Part shown: piece by piece, positions 43,200-52,268 of the stretch | How the letters are laid out: each line of letters starts with the position of its first letter | How positions within the stretch are numbered: position 1 is the stretch's first letter | Source: Eggerthella sp. | Lineage (GTDB): Bacteria; Actinomycetota; Coriobacteriia; Coriobacteriales; Eggerthellaceae | Direction of reading: 5' to 3' | Length of the DNA stretch: 64,000 nt | NCBI GenBank assembly: GCA_030540085.1 | Contig: JAUNWY010000002.1 | Location: 1 to 64,000, forward strand | The notes under the pieces: model-generated | What the model was told of the DNA's origin: nothing | Database searches by the model: none | The model's input: only the letters and a program-made list of their open reading frames with translations | Translations under genes and position numbers: made by a program

Positions 43200-43889
43200 A
43201 TGGAACAAACAGTAGAAATAGCTGGGCAAACGATATCGATCCACTCCAGTGGCAACACACTGGTATCTTACGATCCTGTGGTGTATCTACATAGCCTCAA
43301 AGGAAACGGCAGTGAAGTTTGGGGGCAGTGCCAATCGCTGCATTGCCCACCCTTTACCCTAATATCTATTCTGACCCCCAACTGGAACGATTCTCTAACA
43401 CCTTGGAGATGCGAAGGCCTTTTCGCGGAGGATAAGCCTTTCGAAGGAAGCGCCCGACAGCACCTTATTCAGCTTGAGACGATAGTCGCTCAAACCGAGC
43501 AGCATCTCGGAATAACGCCACAGCATCGCTGCATTGCCGGCTATTCCCTGGCAGGGCTATTCGCCACTTGGACGCCGTTCAACACCACCCTCTTCGATGC
43601 TCTCGCAAGCGCATCGGGTTCGTTATGGTATCCCAACTTCAGTGAATACGTATCAACGAATACCTTTGCAAAGAAACCTTTGTGCGCCTATTTTTCCCTT
43701 GGCTCGAAAGAAGCAAAAACACCCAGCCGCCTTCTGCGCACGGTTGCCCAGGGAACAAAAAGCGTGGTTTCATCCTTCCAGGAAAAGGGCGTAACGACCT
43801 TCTTTGAGTCTAATCCTGGGAACCACTTCAAAGAACCCGATCTGCGCATGGCAAAAGGCATCTGTTGGATGCTTCAACAATTTGCCTGA
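43200..43889 (+). CDS. Alpha/beta hydrolase, esterase-like (IroE/Fes type)
   Basis: About 229 residues. The nucleophile elbow GYSLAGLFA lies near residue 115 (Ser in GxSxxG), the fold ends with a probable catalytic His in PGNHFKEPD, and an Asp or Glu of ASGSLWYP precedes. It resembles small iron-siderophore-esterase-like hydrolases, but the substrate is unknown. The ATG at 43200 is chosen since upstream frame crosses the previous terminator; it lacks a ribosome binding site. No signal peptide; probably cytosolic. Confidence 0.8.
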   Translation: MEQTVEIAGQTISIHSSGNTLVSYDPVVYLHSLKGNGSEVWGQCQSLHCPPFTLISILTPNWNDSLTPWRCEGLFAEDKPFEGSARQHLIQLETIVAQTEQHLGITPQHRCIAGYSLAGLFATWTPFNTTLFDALASASGSLWYPNFSEYVSTNTFAKKPLCAYFSLGSKEAKTPSRLLRTVAQGTKSVVSSFQEKGVTTFFESNPGNHFKEPDLRMAKGICWMLQQFA

Positions 43890-44047
43890 TGGATTGAAAC
43901 CCTAAACCTATTCATGAAATTGATGCTATAACACCAGATAAACCTATAATATTTATGATTTTCATATAAAGTGGCAGGTGAAGCGGTTTCTTGCGACATC
44001 AAAAACGCTATGTTCATACCTGTAAAGCTCTTAGCGAAAGGCCCGTC

Positions 44048-44560
44048 ATGGAATTTAAAGAAGTAGTTGAAGATCGTTACTCTTGCAAGAAGTTCAACGG
44101 CGAGCCCGTTGCCGAAAAGGCCCTGAAAGCTATCCTGGAAGCAGGCCGCGTAGCACCCACCGCAAAAAACCTGCAAGAACAGCATGTTTATGTGGTGCAA
44201 TCGTCCGAGAAGCTTACCCTTGTCGATGAGCTAACTCCTTGTCGCTACGGCGCCACCACGGTACTTGTTGTCGCCTTCAACAAGGAGAACGTTTTCACCT
44301 ATCCTGGCGGAACGCGCGATTCCGGCATCGAAGACGCCACCATCGTGGCAACGCACATGGTGCTCGCCGCAAAGAATGCCGGCGTAGACAGCTGCTGGGT
44401 AAACTTCTTCAACCCAGAGGAAGTGGCAGAAAAACTGGAGCTTCCCGAAAACGAAGAAGTGCTGATGATGCTCGACTTGGGCTACGCCGCAGAAGACGGA
44501 AAGCCGCTGCCGAACCATGCCAGCCGCAAGCCCCTTAGCGACACCGTAACCTACCTCTAA
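44048..44560 (+). CDS. Nitroreductase family protein
   Basis: About 170 residues. The N-terminal FMN-binding pattern EDRYSCKKFNGEPVAEKALKAILEAGRVAPTAKN and the C-terminal VLMMLDLGYAAED..PLPNHASRKP fit the family. It is short, near the smallest active nitroreductases. GAAAGG precedes ATG at 44048. It is not the same subfamily as the one at 38498. Substrate unknown. Confidence 0.88.
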   Translation: MEFKEVVEDRYSCKKFNGEPVAEKALKAILEAGRVAPTAKNLQEQHVYVVQSSEKLTLVDELTPCRYGATTVLVVAFNKENVFTYPGGTRDSGIEDATIVATHMVLAAKNAGVDSCWVNFFNPEEVAEKLELPENEEVLMMLDLGYAAEDGKPLPNHASRKPLSDTVTYL

Positions 44561-44611
44561 GCATCCCTATCACTGGGTACGTTCACGCAATAAGACTCGA
44601 ATGCAACTCAA

Positions 44612-44650
44612 AGAGGCCCTCTTTCAGCAAAGAAAGAGGGCCTCTCATAG
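44612..44650. terminator. Bidirectional hairpin between nitroreductase and ygiQ genes
   Basis: AGAGGCCCTCTTTC and GAAAGAGGGCCTCT form a perfect 14-base stem between convergent genes. T tracts are short on either side, but the stability and place suggest a terminator. Confidence 0.75.
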
Positions 44651-44754
44651 TATCGCGATGACTTTGGCTCTTTTCTATCGATTGAATCGCTCAAGCATGG
44701 ACAGGGAGTCCCGCAGATCAAACAACGGGCGAACACTGACCCACATCTAAGAAG

Positions 44755-46938
44755 CTAGCGCTTCGATCCCTGCCTACGGATGCCTCCCTTGCTTCCAGCT
44801 GCCTTGTTCGGCCCACGGCCCTGCGGTTTAAACGAACCCCTCGAAGGACTTACCTTGCCCTTGTCAAAGTGGGCATCCCTGTGCGAACGGGCACGTCCAC
44901 CTAAAGCGTTCCGAGAACTGCTACCATTCGCCTTTCCGCCGGAAAGTGAAACCTCGCTTTTCCCAGCATGCTTTTCGCGCTGCGAAGACGCACCATTGCC
45001 GTACCGGCTCTTTCCCTTAGGATTTCCCGCAGCAGCAGTCCCTTTTGAGTGAGACCTCGCATCAGAGCTGCTCCCCTGTCGCTTGCCGCGCTGGCCCTTG
45101 GCCCCTTTAGCATGATTATTCGCTTTACGTGCCCCGCCCTTATCCGGACGCACCAGGCATTTCTCGTCGTACCCAATAAGGTCTTCCCTGCCAGCCGCCT
45201 TCAGAGCCTCGATAACCAGCCTGCGATTCTTTGGATTTCGGTATTGGATGAGCGCACGCTGCATCGCCTTTTCATGGGGTGTGCATGGGCAATAAACTTC
45301 TTGCATAGTGCGCGGGTCGACCCCCGTGAAATAGATACACGTGGAAATGGTGCTAGGCGTGGGGTAAAAATCCTGTACTTGTTCGGGGTTAAAGCCCATA
45401 TCGCGGCAGAACTCCGCAAGCTCAATGGCTTCTTTTAGAGTAGAACCGGGATGCGAACTCATAAGATACGGAACTACGAATTGCTTGAGCCCAAGTTTCT
45501 TGTTAGCTGCCTCAAAGCGCCGCACAAATTCCTGGTAGGTGTCGTTGTTCGGCTTCCCCATCACCCTAAGCACCTCATCGCTCACGTGCTCCGGCGCCAA
45601 ACGAAGTTGCCCCGAAACATGATACTGAGATAACTCGTCGATGAATTCATTTGCGTGCTTATCAAGAAGCACATAGTCAAAACGCAGGCCACTGCGCACG
45701 AACACTTTCTTGACGCCAGGCAAGCTGCGCAACTCGCGCAGCACATTCAGATAATCGCGATTGTCCACCTGCAAACTTCTACAAGGCTTCGGCGCCAAGC
45801 AACGCTTCCCACGACACGCGCCTTTGTCGAGCTGCTTGGGACAAGCGGGTTTGCGGAAGTTCGCCGTCGGACCGCCCACGTCGTTGATGTACCCCTTGAA
45901 ATCAGGATCTTGCGTGATGGCTTTCGCTTCCTCAACCAGGCTTTCTTTGCTGCGACTTTGAATAATACGGCCCTGATGGAACGCTAAGGAACAGAATGAG
46001 CACTCGCCAATACAGCCTCGGTTGCTGGTTAAGCTGAATTTCACTTCGCTGATTGCGGGAATGCCACCAGCCGCTTCGTACATGGGGTGGTAAGTTCGCT
46101 CATATGGCAAACGATACACCGCATCGAATTCCGAAGTAGAAAGCGGAGTGCTCGGTGGATTCTGGACAACGTACAGGTTGTCCTGCTCGTAAGGCTCAAC
46201 CAAACATTTGCCGCTAAATGGATCAAGGTTGCGGTATTGCAAACGAAAGCTTTCGGCATACTTCAGCTTATCCGCGCGCATGCTTTCGAAGGAAGGCAGC
46301 GAAACGTACCCTTCCATTACCCCCTCAAGATTATGGGAGCGGAACGCTGTACCCTCAATCCAGGTGATTTGACCGACAGGGATCCCCGCATTCAGGGCAT
46401 CGGCGATAGCAACGATCGATTTTTCGCCCATCCCGTAGCTGATCATATCTGCTCCGCTGTCGAGCAACACCGATCGCTTCAGCTTGTCGGACCAGTAGTC
46501 ATAATGAGCCAGCCGGCGCAGCGAGGCTTCCACGCCGCCCATGATAATCGGGGCATCTTTATAAGTGCGCCGAATTAGATTGCCGTAGACCACTGATGCA
46601 TGGTCGGGACGCAAGCCCATCTTCCCACCAGGAGAATAAAAATCGCGATTGCGATGCTTCTTTGCAACGGTGTAGTGACACACCATAGAATCCATGTTTC
46701 CTGCGCTGACCAGAAACGCCAAGCGAGGCTCGCCGAACACATCGATGCTGGCAGGGTCATTCCAATCAGGCTGTGCAACAATACCTACTTTGTAGCCATT
46801 CGCCTCAAGCAAGCGCGTGATGATAGCCATGCCAAAGGAGGAATGATCCACGTACGCGTCGCCGCAGACGTACACAAAATCGCACTGGTCCCATCCACGC
46901 TCTTCCATCTCTTTACGTGTTACTGGCAAAAAGGCCAC
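44755..46938 (-). CDS. YgiQ family radical SAM protein
   Basis: 727 residues. The N-terminal half has QCDFVYVCGDAYVDHSSFG; the radical SAM cluster CIGECSFC lies near residue 315 in LTSNRGCIGECSFCSLAFHQG. The TIM-barrel core continues to about 600. The C-terminal 130 residues are basic, low complexity, rich in Gly, Lys, Arg and Ser, probably for RNA binding. YgiQ proteins are widespread and their reaction is not established. GTG at 46938 follows GGAGG. Monocistronic. Confidence 0.9.
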   Translation of the reverse strand: MAFLPVTRKEMEERGWDQCDFVYVCGDAYVDHSSFGMAIITRLLEANGYKVGIVAQPDWNDPASIDVFGEPRLAFLVSAGNMDSMVCHYTVAKKHRNRDFYSPGGKMGLRPDHASVVYGNLIRRTYKDAPIIMGGVEASLRRLAHYDYWSDKLKRSVLLDSGADMISYGMGEKSIVAIADALNAGIPVGQITWIEGTAFRSHNLEGVMEGYVSLPSFESMRADKLKYAESFRLQYRNLDPFSGKCLVEPYEQDNLYVVQNPPSTPLSTSEFDAVYRLPYERTYHPMYEAAGGIPAISEVKFSLTSNRGCIGECSFCSLAFHQGRIIQSRSKESLVEEAKAITQDPDFKGYINDVGGPTANFRKPACPKQLDKGACRGKRCLAPKPCRSLQVDNRDYLNVLRELRSLPGVKKVFVRSGLRFDYVLLDKHANEFIDELSQYHVSGQLRLAPEHVSDEVLRVMGKPNNDTYQEFVRRFEAANKKLGLKQFVVPYLMSSHPGSTLKEAIELAEFCRDMGFNPEQVQDFYPTPSTISTCIYFTGVDPRTMQEVYCPCTPHEKAMQRALIQYRNPKNRRLVIEALKAAGREDLIGYDEKCLVRPDKGGARKANNHAKGAKGQRGKRQGSSSDARSHSKGTAAAGNPKGKSRYGNGASSQREKHAGKSEVSLSGGKANGSSSRNALGGRARSHRDAHFDKGKVSPSRGSFKPQGRGPNKAAGSKGGIRRQGSKR

Positions 46939-47488
46939 GACGTTCCTCCTCTAGTCTATACAGGCGATTTCATTTTATCGGAAGCGCTGCAAAGCGTGAC
47001 CGGAAGGGCGCATGAGCAACGGCATGCGTTTGGCTGCTGGCGCAACAGCAAGCGCTTACGTATTGGCGTATATCACCAAATATTTTTTTGGGAGTACACT
47101 GCGCTACCCATCCTAGTCATCTATGAAGTGATATGCTAAGGATGCACCCGGGGGCTTAGGCCCATTTTTTAAAGTCGCATTTAACGGGCACGTCGGCCCA
47201 TCCGCACTTCAGCGGCATTTCGCGACTCATACATCTTTTCACAATCGAATACGCAGAAAAATTATGCATCCGCCAAGGGAGTCGTGCGTCTTCTTTCGCT
47301 CGTTGTAGGCGTGTTCCATTTTTGGTTACCACCAGCAAAGCGACAGAGCCTCACCCAAGGGCTTAGCTTCATGCGCTTTAATGCGCATCAGCTCCAAGCC
47401 TGCTCTATCCCAGGTGGTTCGCAGCAGCCCCATGGCTGCATATTTCTGCACACGCATGGCTTGCCATGCCCCTTGAAAGGACCAAAAA
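46939..47488. other. Intergenic region at the left edge of the ClpP/VirD4 island
   Basis: About 550 bases with no supported gene. A 60-codon minus-strand frame at 47156-47338 begins with TTG and has no ribosome binding site. A run of T residues at about 47081-47089 may belong to a promoter or a terminator. Only short inverted repeats (ATGCG/CGCAT near 47370) are seen. No attachment site or direct repeat was found. Confidence 0.45.
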
Positions 47489-48082
47489 ATGGACAACACC
47501 TCGGTATATGCACCCCTTGTTATGCAGGAAACCTGCGAAGGCCTGCGCCTCTATGACATTCGCGACGAAATGCTCGCCTCTCGAGAAATCGAACTTACCG
47601 GCCCCGTCGATGCCAGCTCGGTTGCCACCGCCGTTCGCTCTATGCTTCATCTTCAAAAAGAAGATCCCCATGCACCCATCACCCTTTTCATCAACAGCCC
47701 TGGCGGTGAAGTTCAATCAGGGCTGGCGTTATACGATGTGATGCAAGCCATCAGCTGCCCCGTGCACACCGTATGCCTCGGCATGGCCGCCAGCATGGCA
47801 GCGCTACTGTTTATAGCGGGCAGCGATCGTGGAATGCTGCCACATAGCCGCGTCATGATTCACGACCCCCTCATCGGCGGAGGCATTGGCGGAAGCGCAC
47901 TTTCAGTCAAAGCACGAGCAGACGATCTGATGCGCATTCGCGACATCACCGCCCAGGTTCTATCCCAGCACACCGGAATGAGCCTCGACAAAGTGTTTGA
48001 GCTCACCGCCCAAGATACCTATTTCGAGGCAGAGCAAGCTATAGAGGCGGGCTTGGCCGACCGCATCATCACGAGCCTGTAA
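47489..48082 (+). CDS. ClpP-like serine protease
   Basis: 197 residues, close to housekeeping ClpP length. The catalytic triad is Ser102 (GMAASMAAL), His125 (RVMIHDP) and Asp176. The handle and hydrophobic pockets appear intact. A divergent ClpP paralogue is implied by GMAASM (usually GQAASM) and MIHDP (usually MIHQP). No ClpX/ClpA gene is adjacent; the ATPase downstream is VirD4-like, not a Clp unfoldase. AAAGGA precedes the ATG. The gene leads an operon with the ATPase and a 191-residue unknown; similar pairings occur in conjugative elements, but no relaxase is here. Confidence 0.87.
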   Translation: MDNTSVYAPLVMQETCEGLRLYDIRDEMLASREIELTGPVDASSVATAVRSMLHLQKEDPHAPITLFINSPGGEVQSGLALYDVMQAISCPVHTVCLGMAASMAALLFIAGSDRGMLPHSRVMIHDPLIGGGIGGSALSVKARADDLMRIRDITAQVLSQHTGMSLDKVFELTAQDTYFEAEQAIEAGLADRIITSL

Positions 48083-48148
48083 TTACCAGATAGCACATGG
48101 AGTCTGCTGGCAAGCCTGCAGACTGAGCACATCAACCAAGGAGAACAC

Positions 48149-49531
48149 ATGAACACGAACAATTTCGCTGAAAACAACGCCCGTGAAGCATACCAAGGCA
48201 CCATCATCTTCACCGAACGCCACAGCGCAGATGCCGACAGCTGGAAAACGGGAATGAACAACAACATCTTAGTGCTGGGATGCTCCGGAAGCGGTAAAAC
48301 CCGAAACCACCTCAAGCCAAACCTCATGCAATGCAACGGTTCGTATATCGTGCTGGACACCAAGGGGAGCCTTTACGACGAAATGGGCGCTTTTCTTGCG
48401 CTGCAAGGTTACCAAGTAGATCAGCTGAACTTCACCACCATGGGCGGAACTTGCGGCTACGACCCGTTACACCAAGTCCGCTTCCAAGACGGCAGGCCCA
48501 ACCAGCAAGACATCATCGCTATTGCAAGCGCGATCTGCCCCCGGGAAGCGCAAAAATCCGATCCGTTTTGGGGGCTTGCCGCAGCCAACTATCTTTCAAG
48601 CTATATTGCCTTCGTATTCGAGGCGCTTCCCGAAGACGAGTGGAGCATGGCTTCCGTTATCAAGCTCTTCGAAAAGGGAGGCCGCGGAATCCAGAATCTA
48701 TTCGGTGACCTAGAGAAGAACAATCCCAACAGCTACGCTGTCTCCCTCTACAACCGCTCAAAAGCCACGTGCGTCGCAGAGAAAATGCACTCAAGCATTA
48801 TGGGCATCATCGCTGCGCATCTTCTGCCTTTCGGCTTCCAGGGTGCATTGGATTCGTACAGCAATCCCAATCGCATTGATTTCAGCTCATTCGGACGCGA
48901 GAAGCGAGCCCTATTCGTTACCGTCGATGACCTTGATCACAGCCTCGAAGGGCTAACAAGCCTCTTTGTCCAGCAAGCCTTCACTCATTTATGCGCCAGC
49001 GCCGATCACGATTACGCCGACCATAAGCTCCCCGTTCCCGTTCGCTTTATCTTGGACGATTTCGCGAATTTGAACCTTCCCCATATCGACGATGTGCTTG
49101 CGGTTATCCGAAGCCGCGAAATCAGCGCCACCATCATCTGCCAAACCGTGAGCCAGCTCGAGGCGAGATACGACATGGCTACCGCAAACTCCATTATCGG
49201 CAATTGCGATCGCCACCTGCTTCTAGCGGTCCAAGACGAAGCAACCGCCCGTTACTTCAGCCCCAGGGCCAACAAGCCGGCGTTCGCCCTGCTCGAAACG
49301 CCCGCTGATTCCTGGTGGTATTTCGAACGAGGCAAACGCGGCGTGCGCGACAACGCCTACCGTCTCGAGGAACACCCCGAGTACCCCTTTCTTCAGGCTA
49401 TTTTCGAATGCAAGCATCAAATAAGCCAGGATGGCCAATTCAAGCTCCGCTTTGAAGAGGAGGTTGCCCTGACCGACGAAGGCATCACCGATGCCGACCC
49501 CGCCATAAACACCGATTTCTTCGCCGCTTAA
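48149..49531 (+). CDS. Soluble VirD4/TraG-type ATPase
   Basis: 460 residues. Walker A GCSGSGKT is at 44-51, and the Walker B-like FILDDFANL near residue 303 and CQTVSQLEARY near 335 match VirD4-like coupling proteins (CD1115 group). Two N-terminal membrane helices that anchor VirD4 are missing: the chain starts only about 40 residues before the P-loop. It therefore cannot be an ordinary coupling protein. GGAGAAC precedes the ATG. It sits between a ClpP-like protease and an unknown gene, and no other type IV secretion genes are near. Confidence 0.85.
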   Translation: MNTNNFAENNAREAYQGTIIFTERHSADADSWKTGMNNNILVLGCSGSGKTRNHLKPNLMQCNGSYIVLDTKGSLYDEMGAFLALQGYQVDQLNFTTMGGTCGYDPLHQVRFQDGRPNQQDIIAIASAICPREAQKSDPFWGLAAANYLSSYIAFVFEALPEDEWSMASVIKLFEKGGRGIQNLFGDLEKNNPNSYAVSLYNRSKATCVAEKMHSSIMGIIAAHLLPFGFQGALDSYSNPNRIDFSSFGREKRALFVTVDDLDHSLEGLTSLFVQQAFTHLCASADHDYADHKLPVPVRFILDDFANLNLPHIDDVLAVIRSREISATIICQTVSQLEARYDMATANSIIGNCDRHLLLAVQDEATARYFSPRANKPAFALLETPADSWWYFERGKRGVRDNAYRLEEHPEYPFLQAIFECKHQISQDGQFKLRFEEEVALTDEGITDADPAINTDFFAA

Positions 49532-49541
49532 GGAGGCACCT

Positions 49542-50117
49542 ATGAACCCGAATCAGAACAAGTGCACTCTTGATCAGCTTCTTGAACATGCAGAATCTCA
49601 AGCCCTCGAAGACCGGCAAACAAGGTTTCGCGCCGAGCGCTTAAACGAGTTCAAAGGATCAGATATCTATCTGGACAACGCAAGCTCCATGATCGAACTC
49701 GTTGAACCCTTGCGGCAGCTGCTGCCCACCAAAGAAGAGTTCGATTCCTACGCAAATGGCAAACCCCTTTCGCAAGGCAACGATAGAACGCTTGAAGGCA
49801 TACGAAGGATCAAAAACCCTGCCATCGTCATGGTCGACGAAGCCCATCGCTGCGAAAAGGACGATTTCCACTCTTGGAGCAGCATGAGCGATGACTGCTG
49901 GGAAGGGCTGCTTGAGAGCGTTGATTTCATCAAGGACTTCTGGGAAGTAAACGAGTCGGCAAACACGCTCGAACTCGCAAAGGCCATTATCGTTCATACC
50001 GTTCTCTACGACGACGGGTTGAAAGATGAAGTATTCCATAAGGCTTCCGAAATGGTACGCATTATGACAATTCCCGCCAGCGACTTAAAAGCCTGGAAGG
50101 ACAACCTTCCCAAATAG
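49542..50117 (+). CDS. Unknown protein of the ClpP/VirD4 operon
   Basis: 191 residues, acidic and soluble; TKEEFDSYANGKPLSQ and KNPAIVMVDEAHRCEKDDFHSW are distinct segments, the second superficially resembling a DEAH box but without a P-loop, so it is not a helicase. No domain recognised. It begins 10 bases after the ATPase stop behind AGGAGG, so it belongs to the operon. A strong terminator follows at 50205-50236. Function unknown; an adaptor or substrate for the ClpP/ATPase pair is a guess. Confidence 0.75.
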   Translation: MNPNQNKCTLDQLLEHAESQALEDRQTRFRAERLNEFKGSDIYLDNASSMIELVEPLRQLLPTKEEFDSYANGKPLSQGNDRTLEGIRRIKNPAIVMVDEAHRCEKDDFHSWSSMSDDCWEGLLESVDFIKDFWEVNESANTLELAKAIIVHTVLYDDGLKDEVFHKASEMVRIMTIPASDLKAWKDNLPK

Positions 50118-50204
50118 ACAGACTAGCCCCGCCCTGCGCATAATGCCCACCCTGGCAACAACCAAGGCCGAAACAGGCACCAAACGAAACGGGGCTTTTG
50201 CCGT

Positions 50205-50237
50205 AAAGGAAGTGCGTCAGCGGACGCACTTCCTTTC
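50205..50237. terminator. Bidirectional terminator between the ClpP/VirD4 operon and the McrBC-like pair
   Basis: AAAGGAAGTGCGTC and GACGCACTTCCTTT form a perfect 14-base stem with a 4-base loop between convergent operons. Confidence 0.88.
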
Positions 50238-50324
50238 GCATGCAATGACGCTTCAAAGAAGAGCTCATCGGATACGTAAAAGACCAGATGGCGCACTATT
50301 CAGAATAGGTTCGCCGAGCCAGTC

Positions 50325-52268
50325 CTATTCAGTACCGATCCTCACAACATCAAGGAACTCAGGCAACGCATTTGCCCCTGGAGCTACCGCAGCAATGCCG
50401 TCTGGCGTAAAACGCTGCCCCAGAGCCCACGACGACTGCTGCAAGCTCTCCAAATAATACGATTGAGTCCTCCCACACAGTAGCCACAAAGCATCCACCG
50501 AGGCACCATTACTGCCGCATGTTTCCAGTTTGTATTTGCGCAGACACTCCAGCATGCAACTCTTGGCGTCGTTTTCCGAGCCGTCGAACTTCACCGCTGA
50601 TACCTTGCGGAACTTGGCGTCGAGCACCAGCGTCCTTGCGCCTTCGTGGGATTCGTGAACCATGAGGTAATCAGGCGTCCAATAAGAGTCGAAACCCGCA
50701 GAGGTCAACGTGGTTCGATGCAACGAAATGCCATGCTCCTCGCGCTCGTCACCATAAATAACCGGCTGGTAATACAGCGTTATACGCTCATCGCCACGAA
50801 CCAGGCGAAAGACCGTTGCGACCTGGGTTTCATTTTGAAAAAACCGCGAGTCAAGGCTATAGTGCGCCTGTTCGATAGGGTTAGCATCCAATGAACTGTT
50901 AGGCGAAAACCCTCTACCATGCAAAGCGGATAGCAGTTCGTAGAGCACATAATATTCGTAGAGCTTGTCCATCTTCCAGGTGTGCAGAACCATGCCATCA
51001 CGCTGCATTTGAAATTCGCCAAACGTATCCCATGCTCGCATGAGAGCATGGATTTCGGCATACGCAGGAATTTCCTGGAATGTCTTGGTTCGCTTCGGCA
51101 GGCGATAGCGAATGCAACGTACATCGGGCAACGCACGATCAAGCGCCTTGGCTATACTGCGCATTCTTTTACGGAGGGCAATTGCTTTGCGCAAAAGAGG
51201 TTGTTCTCGCTCAAAACACGTCCTCAGCATCAAGAGCACCGGGATCAGACCCTCGCCGTCATTAAGCCCTTCCAAGCGACTGATCATGGCTTCGATATGG
51301 GCAATATCATCCTGTGCTCCCTCGATGATGCGGCCAAGCGCCGCAGCAATCTCTTCGGCATAGGACAAAAGCGCTCGATTCTCCTTGGTGTCAAACGTCT
51401 TCCTGGGGCGCTTGGTACGCATACGGGCGGGAACAACATACCTGCCATTAATACGTAAGGGCGTTTTCGCATCCGTCGCGTGAAGCACATCAGGATTACT
51501 CGCCAACCAGAGCAATTCCTCGCGCCCCAAACGGCGCATTTGAAGAGGAGAAACCATGACATCAGTCTTCACGGTACGACAATGAGCATGGGTGCAGAAA
51601 TAATTGAGGTTTGCCTCGTATCCGCGAACCGCCCTTTCGCAAAGAGCAAGAAACGAGGAAAGCGATTCAGAGGAATCGGAAACCGTGCCCGACTCCACCA
51701 AGGCATATCTGCTTTCTCGAGCTTGGCCCTCGCCGAACATCCACCGAACTGCCTCGTCATCACTTCCCGAGATCAGGGTGTCAACCATACCCAGCACGGA
51801 AGCCTCTTGGTCATCCTTATCGCAGGCGCAAGCGATGTCCTTAGTTGAGAGAACCCACAGACCTTCCCCAGCCAGACCCACCTGAAGGGAGACCGATGCG
51901 AAACCGTAGGTCATAGAAAAAGGAAACCACTCATCTCCCTTCTCAAAATGCAGCTGGTAAAGATGCAGCTGGGAGCCCTGGAATTCTTCGATATGGTTAG
52001 CAACCACGCGAGCGCATAAGGCTATAGGCTCCTCTCCGTTGACCGACCATAAGATGCTCTCCTCTTCGGAAGAACCGAGAGGAGCATCGGTAGCCAATAG
52101 AGCACGATACCTATGCGATTCATGGACGATGCCTTCTGCGGCAAGATCTAAGGAAGCGGGTGCATAGTTTTCGAGCAGAGGAAAATCAACGCGGTCGCTG
52201 CTCGATGCATCCACCAAACGCAGCACCCAATTGTAAGAGCCGTTACGCAAAGTACTGGTAATAGCCAC
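50325..52268 (-). CDS. DUF2357 / McrC-like PD-(D/E)xK nuclease
   Basis: About 647 residues. The N-terminal DUF2357-type part is followed by an alpha-helical middle region and a C-terminal nuclease domain. There, YWTPDYLMV and LVLDAKFRK (about residues 535-555) give the PD and (D/E)xK catalytic residues. It should cut DNA or RNA under control of the AAA+ partner encoded upstream, as McrC does with McrB. The start is uncertain: the upstream gene stops at 52243, and GTG at 52268, GTG at 52301 or TTG at 52250 are possible; I give 52268. The genes overlap, so translation is coupled. Confidence 0.8.
   Translation of the reverse strand: MAITSTLRNGSYNWVLRLVDASSSDRVDFPLLENYAPASLDLAAEGIVHESHRYRALLATDAPLGSSEEESILWSVNGEEPIALCARVVANHIEEFQGSQLHLYQLHFEKGDEWFPFSMTYGFASVSLQVGLAGEGLWVLSTKDIACACDKDDQEASVLGMVDTLISGSDDEAVRWMFGEGQARESRYALVESGTVSDSSESLSSFLALCERAVRGYEANLNYFCTHAHCRTVKTDVMVSPLQMRRLGREELLWLASNPDVLHATDAKTPLRINGRYVVPARMRTKRPRKTFDTKENRALLSYAEEIAAALGRIIEGAQDDIAHIEAMISRLEGLNDGEGLIPVLLMLRTCFEREQPLLRKAIALRKRMRSIAKALDRALPDVRCIRYRLPKRTKTFQEIPAYAEIHALMRAWDTFGEFQMQRDGMVLHTWKMDKLYEYYVLYELLSALHGRGFSPNSSLDANPIEQAHYSLDSRFFQNETQVATVFRLVRGDERITLYYQPVIYGDEREEHGISLHRTTLTSAGFDSYWTPDYLMVHESHEGARTLVLDAKFRKVSAVKFDGSENDAKSCMLECLRKYKLETCGSNGASVDALWLLCGRTQSYYLESLQQSSWALGQRFTPDGIAAVAPGANALPEFLDVVRIGTE

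Noticed and set aside
47156-47338. 60-codon minus-strand frame left of the ClpP gene
   Set aside because: TTG start without a ribosome binding site and no recognisable sequence pattern.
49855-49890. VDEAH segment as a helicase motif in the 191-residue protein
   Set aside because: No Walker A or other helicase motif is present in the chain, so the match is coincidental.
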